From: Gammaproteobacteria bacterium
GTDB taxonomy: Bacteria > Pseudomonadota > Gammaproteobacteria > Eutrophobiales > Eutrophobiaceae
Direction of reading: 5' to 3'
DNA length: 64,000 bases
Assembly (NCBI GenBank): GCA_021773235.1
Contig: JAJFKL010000041.1
Coordinates: forward strand, 1-64,000
Under the pieces are notes generated by a model that worked only from the letters and a program-made list of their open reading frames with translations, did not search any database and was not told the DNA's origin. How positions within the stretch are numbered: the stretch's first letter is position 1; every line of letters begins with the position of its first letter. A program made the position numbers and the translations under genes. Shown piece by piece: positions 18,324 to 27,093 of this stretch.

Positions 18324-18800
18324 TCAACAATCATTAATCTCGAATTCTGCAGTGGCTAACTTAATGCCATCATTACCAGAAAATTCATAGCTATAAATCA
18401 ATCCCAACTTCATTCTCTCCATAACTTCATCATTATCACAGATACTCTTTTTTATAACCTTCTTCACTCTTTTATTAAATACTTCCATATCAAATTCTTC
18501 AGTTGAAAAATTTGTGTAAGTATATTTAGTCATCAACCTGGGGCCAGGTTCCACCGATATACTATCAACTCTGGTATCGTCGTCTATTTGTTTCGGTAAG
18601 CCCTGATTCAAATTAATAACCTCAAGGTCTAGATTTCTTAATACTACATCTATTGTATTTTCTATAGAAATTTCTTGATTACTAGCTAATGTTGAGGGAG
18701 CAGCATTTGATCTAAAATAGACGTTGCCAAAATAAGCAACTGCACTGGTAATAATTACTAATAGTGTAAGGCTTAGTACGGGGTTTTTAATTATTTGCAT
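18324..18800 (-). CDS. Hypothetical membrane-anchored protein
   Basis: A 158-residue protein with one N-terminal helix (about residues 8-27) and a soluble, probably periplasmic domain. The domain contains a TKYTYTNFSTEEF stretch and two late cysteines, in KSICDNDEVM and at the C-terminal NDC. The shape (anchored, with a conserved pair of cysteines and a Y-S-Y-E-F strand) resembles many small envelope proteins, but no family is recognised. The zinc-ribbon gene ends 17 bases upstream, so the two may be co-transcribed. Confidence 0.6.
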   Translation of the reverse strand: MQIIKNPVLSLTLLVIITSAVAYFGNVYFRSNAAPSTLASNQEISIENTIDVVLRNLDLEVINLNQGLPKQIDDDTRVDSISVEPGPRLMTKYTYTNFSTEEFDMEVFNKRVKKVIKKSICDNDEVMERMKLGLIYSYEFSGNDGIKLATAEFEINDC

Positions 18801-18817
18801 TTTTGTCTCGTTATTAA

Positions 18818-19189
18818 TTATCTTTCTTTAGCCATGAGGTCTTTGATGAAGCTGAAAAGATCTTTTACGACAAAGTCTTTAAATTCACCTGCATCAAAGA
18901 AAACTGAAAAGCATTGACTGCAGCTTTCGTAATGAATATGAGGTTGGTCAGCGACAACCATTTTTATCATCGTTGCTGAACAACCCGGACAAGATATATC
19001 ACCTTTTTTATCGAATACCTTGCCGAACTCCGGATCGCCTGTATCGATTTCGTCTGCATCTTCCTGATCCCTCAGAAATTCATGTTTTGCATGATCAAAC
19101 CATAGACCTTTACAGGAGGAGCAACGGTTTACTATCACATTATAGATCTCAACATCTTCCATTTCAGCATCACATTTAGGACATTGCAT
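18818..19189 (-). CDS. Double zinc-ribbon protein (zf-TFIIB type)
   Basis: The 123-residue protein carries two zinc ribbons. The first has CPKC at the N-terminus and CSSCKGLWFD at about residues 23-32; the second has CPGC and CSQCFSVFFDAGEF further on. The C-x2-C-x-G-x-W/F-F-D/E pattern is that of zf-TFIIB domain proteins. A clear GGGAG ribosome-binding site precedes the ATG. Members of this family are metal-binding proteins of unknown role. Confidence 0.85.
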   Translation of the reverse strand: MQCPKCDAEMEDVEIYNVIVNRCSSCKGLWFDHAKHEFLRDQEDADEIDTGDPEFGKVFDKKGDISCPGCSATMIKMVVADQPHIHYESCSQCFSVFFDAGEFKDFVVKDLFSFIKDLMAKER

Positions 19190-19504
19190 ATCATCACTCC
19201 CTTGTTTTGACTATTCACATCAAATAAACGCCGGATCCACGACCCAGCCTATAAAACGAGCATTCATCCCTAAGAAATATATACCCTAAATTGGATAAAG
19301 TTTTTGCTCGAGATCAAGACATAATGCTATTTATTTATTATTCCAGGTTTGAAAAAGACAAGGCTCCGTCAATATTAGGGGTAGAAATGCAGGCTAATTA
19401 ATTAAGACGCCATGCCCCCATTTATTCATTTATAAGAATTGTTTGCGTGCAGATATGAGATTAGTATGGATTTACTCGACTTGGATGAAATTGGGGGCCA
19501 TATC
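19190..19504. other. Divergent intergenic region
   Basis: About 315 bases separate the zinc-ribbon gene (minus) and the DUF6159-like gene (plus). A near-match to the FNR/Anr consensus, TTGCT-CGAG-ATCAA at 19314-19327, differs from TTGAT-N4-ATCAA by one base. No well-placed -10 box could be fixed, so the target gene is uncertain. No other feature was seen. Confidence 0.4.
19314..19327. promoter_or_regulatory. Possible FNR/Anr-like site
   Basis: TTGCTCGAGATCAA matches TTGAT-N4-ATCAA at nine of ten conserved positions. It lies about 180 bases before the DUF6159-like gene. Weaker than the perfect site at 11615. Confidence 0.35.
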
Positions 19505-20347
19505 ATGTTTGAACGCATAATCGCAGGCTGGGAGCTTGCTAAACAAAGCTTGGCAGTATTAAGGTCCGATAAAGAACTCTTACTATTTCCCCTAATAAGC
19601 GGATTCTGCTTACTCATTGTCAGCGCCAGTTTCCTGCTGCCATTCATGACTAGCGAGTCAAATAGACAAATGTTTCTAGCCGAGAATGCAAGCCAGGATC
19701 CCATGGTTTACGTCACCGTCTTTCTCTTTTATTTCATCAATTATTTCATCATCCTGTTTTTTAATGCCGCTTTAATTGGCTGTGCCATAATTCGTTTTGA
19801 TGGTGGTAACCCAAACTTAGGTGATGGCTTTCGGACTGCCATGGAATGCCTACCGCAAATATTTGCTTGGTCATTAGTAAGCGCAACCGTCGGAATGATC
19901 TTAAAGATTATTGAATCGCGCTCAGAAAAAGTGGGGCAATTTGTGTCGGCTCTCTTAGGCATGGCCTGGAATGTGACGACCTACTTTGTTTTACCCATTC
20001 TCGTAGTGGAAAAAGTGGGGCCTATAGACGCCTTTAAGCGATCAACAAGTATCTTAAAAAAGACCTGGGGCGAAGCCCTTTCCGCAAATATTAGTATCGG
20101 CATCATTGTTTTTTTCTTAGAGATCTTAGCCTTACTCCCTGCTGCCATGGGCTTACTCATTGGCTCTACTGCAAGTATTTGGATCGGCATAGTGATTACT
20201 GTGATATGTGTAATTCTAGTAGCACTCACCTCGACCGCCACATCGACTATTATTACAGTCGCACTTTATGAACACGCCGAAAATCGTACCCCAAAGCAAT
20301 TTGACCAGAATTTATTAGAGCAAGCTTTTGCGACTAAAAGTAGATAA
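19505..20347 (+). CDS. Polytopic membrane protein (DUF6159-like)
   Basis: I start the gene at ATG 19505 (MFERIIAGW), which gives the family-typical beginning F-x-x-GW-x-LAKxSLxVLRxDKELLLFP; the frame is open further upstream but without conserved sequence. The 280-residue product has six or so hydrophobic helices and a PFF/FFNAALI region, then a DAFKRSTSILKKTWGEA segment that is conserved between helices. The role is unknown; such proteins are common next to MAPEG or transport genes. The MAPEG gene begins 54 bases downstream. Confidence 0.8.
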   Translation: MFERIIAGWELAKQSLAVLRSDKELLLFPLISGFCLLIVSASFLLPFMTSESNRQMFLAENASQDPMVYVTVFLFYFINYFIILFFNAALIGCAIIRFDGGNPNLGDGFRTAMECLPQIFAWSLVSATVGMILKIIESRSEKVGQFVSALLGMAWNVTTYFVLPILVVEKVGPIDAFKRSTSILKKTWGEALSANISIGIIVFFLEILALLPAAMGLLIGSTASIWIGIVITVICVILVALTSTATSTIITVALYEHAENRTPKQFDQNLLEQAFATKSR

Positions 20348-20401
20348 GTGCTTTCCTGATCCTGCATATATAAAATTGAAACCCACAATAAGAGTAGGTA
20401 A

Positions 20402-21259
20402 ATGACTGAACAAAAAGAAACCATTGATGTAAGCGCAAATAAAAAACTCCTTGGTAGCTGGATCGCTTCAGGTTGGTTATTTTTCTTCTTCGTTCTGTTT
20501 GTCACCTGGTGGGCCTTACCAGACGGCATGACCCTTGCACTCAATTCACTTTCCGCGCGACTGGTATTTGCAATAACAAATATATTCTGTGCAAGCTTGT
20601 TACTCTTCGTCGGCTTTTTGGCCGTCGGTGCAACCCGTTGGCAACTCGAGACAGCCGATGCTATGGTCAATCCCGCACTGAGTGGCGACAAGGCCGCTAT
20701 GACCAGTGTACACAACCGCGTTAATACACAATTCTTGAGTAATACAACCGAACAGTTCGTTATGTTCTCGGCCGCTGTATTAGCAGCAACACCTTTTTTG
20801 ACGACTCCTTATCTGCGTATCATTACACTCATGACGATTCTATGGATCGCTGGTCGTTTCTTCTTTTGGGGTGGTTATTGGTATACCGCAGCGCATGGTT
20901 TGCCAACCTATCCTCGTGCAGTCGGACTCGGCATGGGGCTACTCTGTACATTAGTAATGGCAAGTGTGGCAGCCATCGGCATCTGCTTGCATTACCCTTC
21001 GTTCAATGCAGTACTCGAACCCTCATCCACAGTAATAACCGCGTCATCAGGCTTCTCCTTTGCCGATATAATTATTCGACCAGAGACAACGATACAAGAA
21101 AGCAACCTTCTCCCTGTTGTTTATATCAGCATAGTCATTCTTATCATGCCGATCTTAGCCGTATTCCCGAGACACGCTCCACCCATCATCCCGATGGCTC
21201 TCATCAGTGTATTAGGCTGGGCTTGGTTACTCTTTTCAGGTTTTATTCCTATACGCTAA
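20402..21259 (+). CDS. MAPEG family membrane protein
   Basis: The 285-residue protein has a MAPEG-like core: an N-TTEQFVMF helix, then GR-FFFWGGYW with the arginine and glycine-aromatic pattern of the family, and several further helices. MAPEG proteins bind glutathione or lipid-like substrates. This one is longer than usual because of an extra N-terminal helical pair and C-terminal helices. It is probably co-transcribed with the DUF6159-like gene. Confidence 0.75.
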   Translation: MTEQKETIDVSANKKLLGSWIASGWLFFFFVLFVTWWALPDGMTLALNSLSARLVFAITNIFCASLLLFVGFLAVGATRWQLETADAMVNPALSGDKAAMTSVHNRVNTQFLSNTTEQFVMFSAAVLAATPFLTTPYLRIITLMTILWIAGRFFFWGGYWYTAAHGLPTYPRAVGLGMGLLCTLVMASVAAIGICLHYPSFNAVLEPSSTVITASSGFSFADIIIRPETTIQESNLLPVVYISIVILIMPILAVFPRHAPPIIPMALISVLGWAWLLFSGFIPIR

Positions 21260-21294
21260 TTTTTAAAGGAATCTGTCGCCTTTTATTTAACTTG

Positions 21295-21522
21295 TCATAC
21301 TCGAGTGTCGAGCAAACTTCCTTTGAGTTGATCATCGACTTTTAAGATATTGGCAGAGGCTTCAACCTGAAGCTGACCCAGTTTTAAATCAACAATACTC
21401 GTGGCTAGATCTGCCGGATCAATGTTTCTGTTGGCAGTGGCAATATTACTTGCCGCATTTGTCACCTGCTGCAAGCCGCGCTGGATACCGGTTACGGCAG
21501 ATTGAGATATAGAAGGAACCAT
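21295..21522 (-). CDS. Flagellar rod/hook C-terminus-like small protein
   Basis: The 75-residue protein resembles the terminal helices of flagellar axial proteins: an N-terminal helix with a NAASNIATANRN pattern, then DLATSIVDL and QVEASANILKVDDQLKGSLLD, matching the V-D-L-x-x-A-x-x-x-Y-x-A-N-x-x-x-x-x-x-D-x-x-x-x-x-L-L-D arrangement at the end of FlgE/FlgG. Such short proteins occur in genomes with and without flagella. Function is unknown; it is not part of a flagellar cluster here. Confidence 0.7.
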   Translation of the reverse strand: MVPSISQSAVTGIQRGLQQVTNAASNIATANRNIDPADLATSIVDLKLGQLQVEASANILKVDDQLKGSLLDTRV

Positions 21523-21676
21523 ATTATTTAACGGTGTTTAGAATGATAAGAATTTAGCTGCCATTTCTCTGAATCCTTGAGAAGGTCCTTGCTAAATTGC
21601 GACACAAGTCACAAAAGTCTTTATGTCGTATCGAATTCGAGATTTTTTATTTAAAAATTAAAGATGGCTGACCGAA

Positions 21677-21713
21677 GTGCATGGACCTCGGCACCCCCTT
21701 GAGGGGTGTGCAC
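21677..21713. repeat. 37-bp palindromic repeat, copy 1
   Basis: Reads GTGCATGGACCTCGGCACCC then CCTTGAGGGGTGTGCAC. The ends GTGCA and TGCAC are inverted, with an internal CCCCTTGAGGGG palindrome. Same element as at 38474, 48424 and 53932. A GACAT-GG-ATGTC hairpin follows at about 21751-21762. Confidence 0.85.
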
Positions 21714-21788
21714 AAATGTTTCCGAAGGTTATGCCCTTGGGTGCGCGGTGACATGGATGTCAAAAACCAACCCTTTAATTCTGACTAA

Positions 21789-22559
21789 CTATTTCAAGAC
21801 ACAAAGATTTTTAATACATTTAACCTTTAAGCTGGCAGGAACGTAACAGTCATACATGCATATCATTTCTTGGTCTTTATTATAGTCACCTACCTTCTCA
21901 TTAATCTGTTGCAAGATGTCCTTATTAATAGCAGTACCACAACCAAAAGGACAACCAAACCCTGCCCGTACACAATCACTATCGACTTCACATATTTTTG
22001 CTTCTTCTATGAGGCTATGTATCTCTGACTCTGCTTTTTCACGCGCTTGCCATTTCTCATATCTACCGCTTTCAACCAACGCGATTAAATCTTCAATTTC
22101 ACCTTGTTCATTTTCAAACAAGCCATTATCCGTCCAGACAGCGATTGCTTTTTCTAATGTCATTTTTGCAGTCTGGTATTGCACCATATCACCCTTTGCA
22201 GCTTCCTTTTGAACAAGGTATTGATTGAAAAACTGCTCAGCTTCATTCATTTTTTTTGCAAGTGATTCTCGTGCTTGCGCATCTTTTTGTTCATCTTTAA
22301 TCACAGCAACATCCAGCATATTTTTCACACCAGACAATTGACCCGCATCCAACGACTTTTGTATACCTTCATGACCGACAGTCATCTTGATAGGCTTAAT
22401 CCTCTCCACTCCGGAGGCCCCTTTAACGATGATGCCTCCCTGCGGAACGACATCACCATGGAGAATAACCTCTCCCTGCTGTACGGCATCCCCCTTAACT
22501 GAAAGAGTAAAAATAAGACTCGATACTAAACAAGAAAGATATAAGTATTTTCTGGTCAT
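21789..22559 (-). CDS. Secreted cysteine-containing hypothetical protein
   Basis: I choose the ATG at 22559; an upstream TTG (22571) is possible. The 256-residue product has a signal peptide and then a repeat-like segment (VQQGEVILHGDVVPQGGIIVKG region) of alternating G and hydrophobic residues. Next comes a long charged helical part (about 90-180) and a cysteine-rich C-terminal domain (CEVDSDC, CPFGC, CMYDCYVP, CIKNLC). The cysteine spacing suggests a disulphide-stabilised periplasmic module. I recognise no family. Confidence 0.7.
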   Translation of the reverse strand: MTRKYLYLSCLVSSLIFTLSVKGDAVQQGEVILHGDVVPQGGIIVKGASGVERIKPIKMTVGHEGIQKSLDAGQLSGVKNMLDVAVIKDEQKDAQARESLAKKMNEAEQFFNQYLVQKEAAKGDMVQYQTAKMTLEKAIAVWTDNGLFENEQGEIEDLIALVESGRYEKWQAREKAESEIHSLIEEAKICEVDSDCVRAGFGCPFGCGTAINKDILQQINEKVGDYNKDQEMICMYDCYVPASLKVKCIKNLCVLK

Positions 22560-22601
22560 TTTTGTACCCAATCTACTTTTTAAAACATTCTATTATTTAA
22601 C

Positions 22602-23483
22602 TTAGCACGCTTCAGTCTGTTCAATATTATTTTTCTTATTTATCAGCCAGCCAAAAAGTGCGCCAGTAAAAAACATAATGATTGAGTAGGTTACAGCAGG
22701 AATCATCATCGTATTATTACCAATCAAAGTACCCGCCACAACAAGTGCCAAAGTGCCGTTCTGGATCCCTATTTCAAAACCAATCGCGGTAGATTGTTTG
22801 CCATCGAGTTTTGCCCAGTGTGCAAGTTGGTAACCTAGCGTTAACACCACGAGATTAAGCACGACAGTAGCAGCACCTGCTTGCGCAAAAAAGCTAGCCA
22901 TATTGGCTGAGTTTTTCATGATAATTAAAGCAATAATTAAAAATAAGAAAAAGATAGAAAACCATTTAAGTACATTTTCTATTTTCTTAGCGGCTATTGG
23001 AAAGCTTGATAAAGCAAACATGCCGAGAGCAATGGGAATCACGGTGATCACTAATAACTGGACAATCGTTTTAACGACAGGTAGCTCAAATTCTGTATTG
23101 CTCTCCATAAAGTAAAGCATACTCAAAGAAGCGAGCAATGGAATTGTAAAAGGGGTAACCAAACTAGTCAGTAACGTTAAACTTACCGAGAGTGAAACGT
23201 CACCTTTATATAAATAAGTGAACATATTAGAAGTCGCACCGCCAGGCGCTAAGGAGATGATGATTAAACCGACAGCCAATTCAGCAGGCAACTTAAAAAC
23301 AAGCGCAAGAACAAAGGCGATAAGCGGTAGTAAAATTAATTGCCCCATTAACCCAACAATAACCGCTTTAGGGAATCTAAAAATATTTTTAAAATCAGAA
23401 AGCCGCAAAGAAATGCCAATGCCAAACATAATCAGAAAAAGAGACAGCGGAAGGATGACTTTCGTTAAAACATCAGCTTGCAT
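22602..23483 (-). CDS. Bile acid:sodium symporter family transporter (BASS)
   Basis: The 293-residue protein has nine or ten hydrophobic helices and typical family segments: LSLFLIMFGIGISLRLSDF near the N-terminus, a SLAPGGATSNMFTYL motif in helix 4, and an AIGFEIGIQNGTLALVVAG segment near the C-terminus. The GG-x-x-SN and E-x-G-x-QN motifs line the sodium-binding sites in the fold. The substrate is probably an organic anion. The gene stands before the 5-oxoprolinase operon on the same strand, 40 bases away, so a shared transcript is possible. Confidence 0.9.
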   Translation of the reverse strand: MQADVLTKVILPLSLFLIMFGIGISLRLSDFKNIFRFPKAVIVGLMGQLILLPLIAFVLALVFKLPAELAVGLIIISLAPGGATSNMFTYLYKGDVSLSVSLTLLTSLVTPFTIPLLASLSMLYFMESNTEFELPVVKTIVQLLVITVIPIALGMFALSSFPIAAKKIENVLKWFSIFFLFLIIALIIMKNSANMASFFAQAGAATVVLNLVVLTLGYQLAHWAKLDGKQSTAIGFEIGIQNGTLALVVAGTLIGNNTMMIPAVTYSIIMFFTGALFGWLINKKNNIEQTEAC

Positions 23484-23523
23484 ACTTTACCCCGATATAA
23501 ATATTCAAAGAGACCTGCTCCAC

Positions 23524-24453
23524 TTATTCTAACAACAATTTATCTAGAAACGTTTGTTTCTGTTTCAGAAGTTGCCATGCCTTCTCTCGCGAGACGGACA
23601 GACAGCCAATCTTATCACCTGCCTTTAATTGCCCGAGAATATTTAAATCAGAACTAATAACATTCGCTATTCTCGGATAGCCACCGATGGTTTGCCCATC
23701 AACAGAGGAGATAATCGGAAAGCCAGAAGGCGGGAGTTGAATACTGCCTTGCGTCAAACCGCTCGAGATTATCTCAATGGATGTCTTCATTGGCACAGGT
23801 TCTCCCTCCAAGCGTAGCCCCATGCGATTGGAATCGTTTGAAACAACATAAGTGGCATCATAAAAAGTATCTAAGCTTTCCTGTTCAAACTGTTCTGTTT
23901 CAATACCCGCACAACATCGTAATAGATAATTACCGGTGAATGACGGTTGATACGCTTCTGGCAACACACGCTTTTTTATATCTGGTGCCGATAAAACCGC
24001 TAACACATCATCACTCTGAAACTGTCGCCCGTTATAGCCACCAAACTTGGCCATTAAGTGTGTCGATTGACTCGCAAAAGAGGAATCGACATCAAGCTTT
24101 CCACCAATGGCAAGATACGCTCTTGCGCCCTGTCGTATGCCCTTAAATGCCAATACATCCCCTGCTCTAACCTTTATCGTTTCATTATTAAACACGGGCG
24201 CATCATTAAGCGAAAGATCAAACTCTGCACCACAAATGGCAATTGAAAGATGTTCAGTAATTTCAATCGTCGGCCCAGCAAGGGTCACTTCTATTGCCGC
24301 CTGATTGATTGGATTGGATACCAACCAGTTGGCTAACTGTAGTGACAAGGGATCCATCGCCCCGCTTTTGGAAATACCCTGATGCATAAAACCCGAACGA
24401 CCCACATCCTGAATACTCGTTTGCTGTCCCGCTTGGATAAATCGCAAACTCAT
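23524..24453 (-). CDS. pxpC: 5-oxoprolinase subunit C (biotin-dependent carboxylase-like domain)
   Basis: The 309-residue protein is the KipA/PxpC subunit. It has the opening GQQTSIQDVGRSGFMHQGIS segment and a SGAMDPLSLQLAN motif. With PxpA and PxpB it forms the ATP-dependent 5-oxoprolinase that opens pyroglutamate to glutamate. Its start overlaps the stop of pxpB by four bases (ATGA), showing translational coupling. Length is normal. Confidence 0.93.
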   Translation of the reverse strand: MSLRFIQAGQQTSIQDVGRSGFMHQGISKSGAMDPLSLQLANWLVSNPINQAAIEVTLAGPTIEITEHLSIAICGAEFDLSLNDAPVFNNETIKVRAGDVLAFKGIRQGARAYLAIGGKLDVDSSFASQSTHLMAKFGGYNGRQFQSDDVLAVLSAPDIKKRVLPEAYQPSFTGNYLLRCCAGIETEQFEQESLDTFYDATYVVSNDSNRMGLRLEGEPVPMKTSIEIISSGLTQGSIQLPPSGFPIISSVDGQTIGGYPRIANVISSDLNILGQLKAGDKIGCLSVSREKAWQLLKQKQTFLDKLLLE

Positions 24454-25169
24454 GTTTGTTCGCCTTTCAGCTTTTCAAACATTTCAACATCAATCGGTAC
24501 AAAACGAATCCGATCGAGTGCTTGTGCGATAAAAGGCTCTTTAGCAGTAGGGTTAAAAAGTGAAAGCGGAGTTTGGCCAATGATATGCCAGCCACCCGGA
24601 CTCGCAACGGGATAGACACCCGTTTGATTGCCGCCTATCCCGACAGCACCAGCCGGCACATTCAACGACGGACTTTCTTTACGCGGACAATGTAATTGTT
24701 CATCAAGTCCGCTTAGATAAAGAAAACCGGGAAGAAACCCCAGCATATTCACCAAATAAGTCTTTTTTGTATGTTGCTGTATGACTTCATCAGGACTCAG
24801 CTTGCAGTACGCCGCCAAGCTTATTAAATCAGGCGCGTAAGCACCTTGGTAACACACCGGGATGTCCATGATTTCTATATTTTGGGAAGTCTGTGTTTCC
24901 TTTGCATCAGTGATGCCGTTATCTATCACTTGTCTGATTGAGTCTTCAATAGACGCTGGCGCGATAGACAAGGGTTCAAAACACAGCGTCAAACTTTGAT
25001 AGGCAGGAATGGCCTCAACAATCATTTCTGGGAAAGTCGATTTAAAGACATTTATCAACGATAAGATATGCCGCGTTAAATCTTCACTAGCTTCCTCATC
25101 AAAAAAAAGCGTTAATGCACTGTCGCCATTCCATTGAACCTTGGTTTTTGTCTCCGACAGCTTAATCAC
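24450..25169 (-). CDS. pxpB: 5-oxoprolinase subunit B (KipI-like)
   Basis: The 239-residue protein is the KipI/PxpB subunit. It begins with the GDSALTLFF strand and carries family motifs FLPGFLYLSGL, PRKESPSLNVPAGAVGIGG and TGVYPVASPGGW. It pairs with PxpC. It overlaps pxpA upstream by four bases and pxpC downstream by four bases. Confidence 0.93.
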   Translation of the reverse strand: MIKLSETKTKVQWNGDSALTLFFDEEASEDLTRHILSLINVFKSTFPEMIVEAIPAYQSLTLCFEPLSIAPASIEDSIRQVIDNGITDAKETQTSQNIEIMDIPVCYQGAYAPDLISLAAYCKLSPDEVIQQHTKKTYLVNMLGFLPGFLYLSGLDEQLHCPRKESPSLNVPAGAVGIGGNQTGVYPVASPGGWHIIGQTPLSLFNPTAKEPFIAQALDRIRFVPIDVEMFEKLKGEQT

Positions 25170-25924
25170 CCGACAGTAATATCATAATTGGCAAACTCTA
25201 CATGCAGCTGACGCACGACACTTAATGCATTTTCATTATCCCCATGCAAACAGATCGTTTCGACCTCAGGTGAAATCAAGGCGCCGGTTGAAGACACAAC
25301 TGGTTGGCTTCTTGCGAGGGCAAGCGCTTGTTGAATACACTGTTTTTCTTCGCTAATGACAGCACCCGTTTCCGAGCGCGACAATAATGTCCCGTTAGTT
25401 TGATAACGTCTATCCATAAACCCTTCAGCAATAAAGTTTAGATTTTTACTTTCGCAAACAGACTGAAACTGCCCTTGGGCCAAACCAAAGATATGAGCAC
25501 CGGGAAAATCAACAACAAAATAATCAGCAATTACATCGGCAAGCCCACGATCATATTCAACATCATTGTATAAGGCACCATGCAGCTTGATATGATTAAG
25601 CGTGGTATTGTTTTTATTCAACACACCAATAAATAAATCCATTTGCTGACGCAAAGACTCAATAATCGCGTTAGCAGAAAGCCCTAAACTATCTCGGCCA
25701 AAGCTATCCTGATCCGGATACCCGGGGTGCGCACCAATCTTTAACTGATGCTGCAATGCATTTTTAATCGCCTGGTCGATCGTATCCAAATTACCCGCGT
25801 GACCACCACAAGCAATATTACAACTCGATAAAAAGGGCATTAACAAGGCATCGTTGTCACTATCCTGAAGTGAATTCCCCTCGCCTAAATCACAATTAAT
25901 ATCGATAGTGACTGCGTTATTCAT
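25166..25924 (-). CDS. pxpA: 5-oxoprolinase subunit A (LamB/YcsF)
   Basis: The 252-residue protein starts with DINCDLGEG, the signature of LamB/YcsF, and continues with a SCNIACGGHAG motif, IGAHPGYPD and an HIKLHGALYN segment. These are the conserved metal-binding or catalytic pieces of PxpA. It is the first gene of pxpABC, transcribed leftward toward the BASS transporter gene. Confidence 0.95.
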   Translation of the reverse strand: MNNAVTIDINCDLGEGNSLQDSDNDALLMPFLSSCNIACGGHAGNLDTIDQAIKNALQHQLKIGAHPGYPDQDSFGRDSLGLSANAIIESLRQQMDLFIGVLNKNNTTLNHIKLHGALYNDVEYDRGLADVIADYFVVDFPGAHIFGLAQGQFQSVCESKNLNFIAEGFMDRRYQTNGTLLSRSETGAVISEEKQCIQQALALARSQPVVSSTGALISPEVETICLHGDNENALSVVRQLHVEFANYDITVG

Positions 25925-25945
25925 TTATCAAAACCTTGGCCCTTT

Positions 25946-26461
25946 CTAATTCAGCTTATTAGGAAGTCTTTCTTCAGTGCCTACGGAATATTCGATGTAA
26001 ACGATGAAATTATCCATATAGTTCCAAGGCCCTTCATTTTTATAGATCATTATATCCTTACTCACACCTACTGTACTCAAACTACCAGCACCATAGCCGG
26101 ACATAATAGTTTTGCTATAACCGCTCCATTCAAACTGTTTAATCACATCTGTTATATCTTCTCCCTCGTTTATGCCTACATATAAGACTTCTTCTGGAAG
26201 AGTTATTCCTTCAACCGCCGCACCAAACGTCATTATCGAAGAGGCGTTCTCTGCAGCCGCATCAATAACACGAAGTAAATCCCCATATTCTTGATCGATA
26301 TATTCTTGTTTCCCATAGTCAGGCAGGTCTAGTAATTCCGGCAAACCTTCAGCCACGTTCTTCAACTCGGTGGTTATGGCATCCTTGTTATACCAGATAA
26401 CTAAACCACCACCTGCCACCAGTGCTAACAGTATGGCAATAGCAATTAAGCATCCTTTCAT
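25946..26461 (-). CDS. Hypothetical membrane-anchored protein
   Basis: A 171-residue protein with an N-terminal helix (KGCLIAIAILLALVAGGGLVIW, residues 2-23) that may be a signal anchor. The soluble part is acidic, with a SIMTFGAAVEG segment and a GYGAGSLSTVGV strand-turn region; it has no cysteines beyond residue 4. No family recognised. It lies 21 bases before pxpA on the same strand but need not belong to the operon. Confidence 0.6.
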   Translation of the reverse strand: MKGCLIAIAILLALVAGGGLVIWYNKDAITTELKNVAEGLPELLDLPDYGKQEYIDQEYGDLLRVIDAAAENASSIMTFGAAVEGITLPEEVLYVGINEGEDITDVIKQFEWSGYSKTIMSGYGAGSLSTVGVSKDIMIYKNEGPWNYMDNFIVYIEYSVGTEERLPNKLN

Positions 26462-26611
26462 AATGAATTACCCTCGGTTTCTAATTAAACTTTTCTGCTG
26501 TAATTATAGGACGCTGTCCCCATTAATTTTTGGTAAATCAAAATGTAATTCTGCATTAAATAAAGTAATTGGAGGACAGATCACAGTTTTCATTTAAGCA
26601 ACAAGTCCCTT

Positions 26612-26641
26612 TCCAAAAAAACCGTGGATCTGTCCACGGTT
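26612..26641 (-). terminator. Intrinsic terminator of the gene ending at 26650
   Basis: On the minus strand AACCGTGGA-CAGA-TCCACGGTT forms a nine-base-pair stem followed by TTTTTTT. It ends the secreted protein gene that finishes at 26650. The stem shares the string ACCGTGG with the dispersed CCGTGGTCTGTCCCC repeats. Confidence 0.85.
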
Positions 26642-26649
26642 ATTCGTTC

Positions 26650-27009
26650 TTATTTCTTACCTTTCTTACTCTCATATAACTTCATTAACTTTGCATCCAA
26701 CGCTTCATACTCAGACCAATCAATTTCATCCCACTTACCTTGATCAGCCAGAGTTCCCGCATGCCGCTTAATCTCAGCCATACGGGTATAAATGCTGGCA
26801 ATATCTGACATACCTTTATCTTCGTATTTTTTAGCTCGGCTCTCATAATTCATTGCTGTTTTACGAAAATCATCTCCACCAAGATCGTTATCATTATCTT
26901 CTGCAAAAGCAGTTGTGGTAAGAACAAGTGTTAAAACAAAAGCAGACAAGATAACAGAACAATACCTGATCATTTCGAACCCGCTAACGTAATTTTGTTG
27001 TAGCTTCAT
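26650..27009 (-). CDS. Small secreted protein
   Basis: I place the start at ATG 27009, seven bases after a GGAGAG ribosome-binding site; an upstream GTG in the frame overlaps that site. The 119-residue product has a signal peptide, with the hydrophobic core SVILSAFVLTLVLTTTAFA, and a mature acidic, helical part (RAKKYEDKGMSDIASIYTRMAEIKRH). The mature part is short, lacks cysteine and is rich in charged helices. No family recognised. Confidence 0.7.
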   Translation of the reverse strand: MKLQQNYVSGFEMIRYCSVILSAFVLTLVLTTTAFAEDNDNDLGGDDFRKTAMNYESRAKKYEDKGMSDIASIYTRMAEIKRHAGTLADQGKWDEIDWSEYEALDAKLMKLYESKKGKK

Positions 27010-27093
27010 TTGCACTCTCCTATATTTTTATTGCCTGACATTTGACCTTACTTCTTTTAATTAAAACATATATCGTAATTTAATAAACACAAA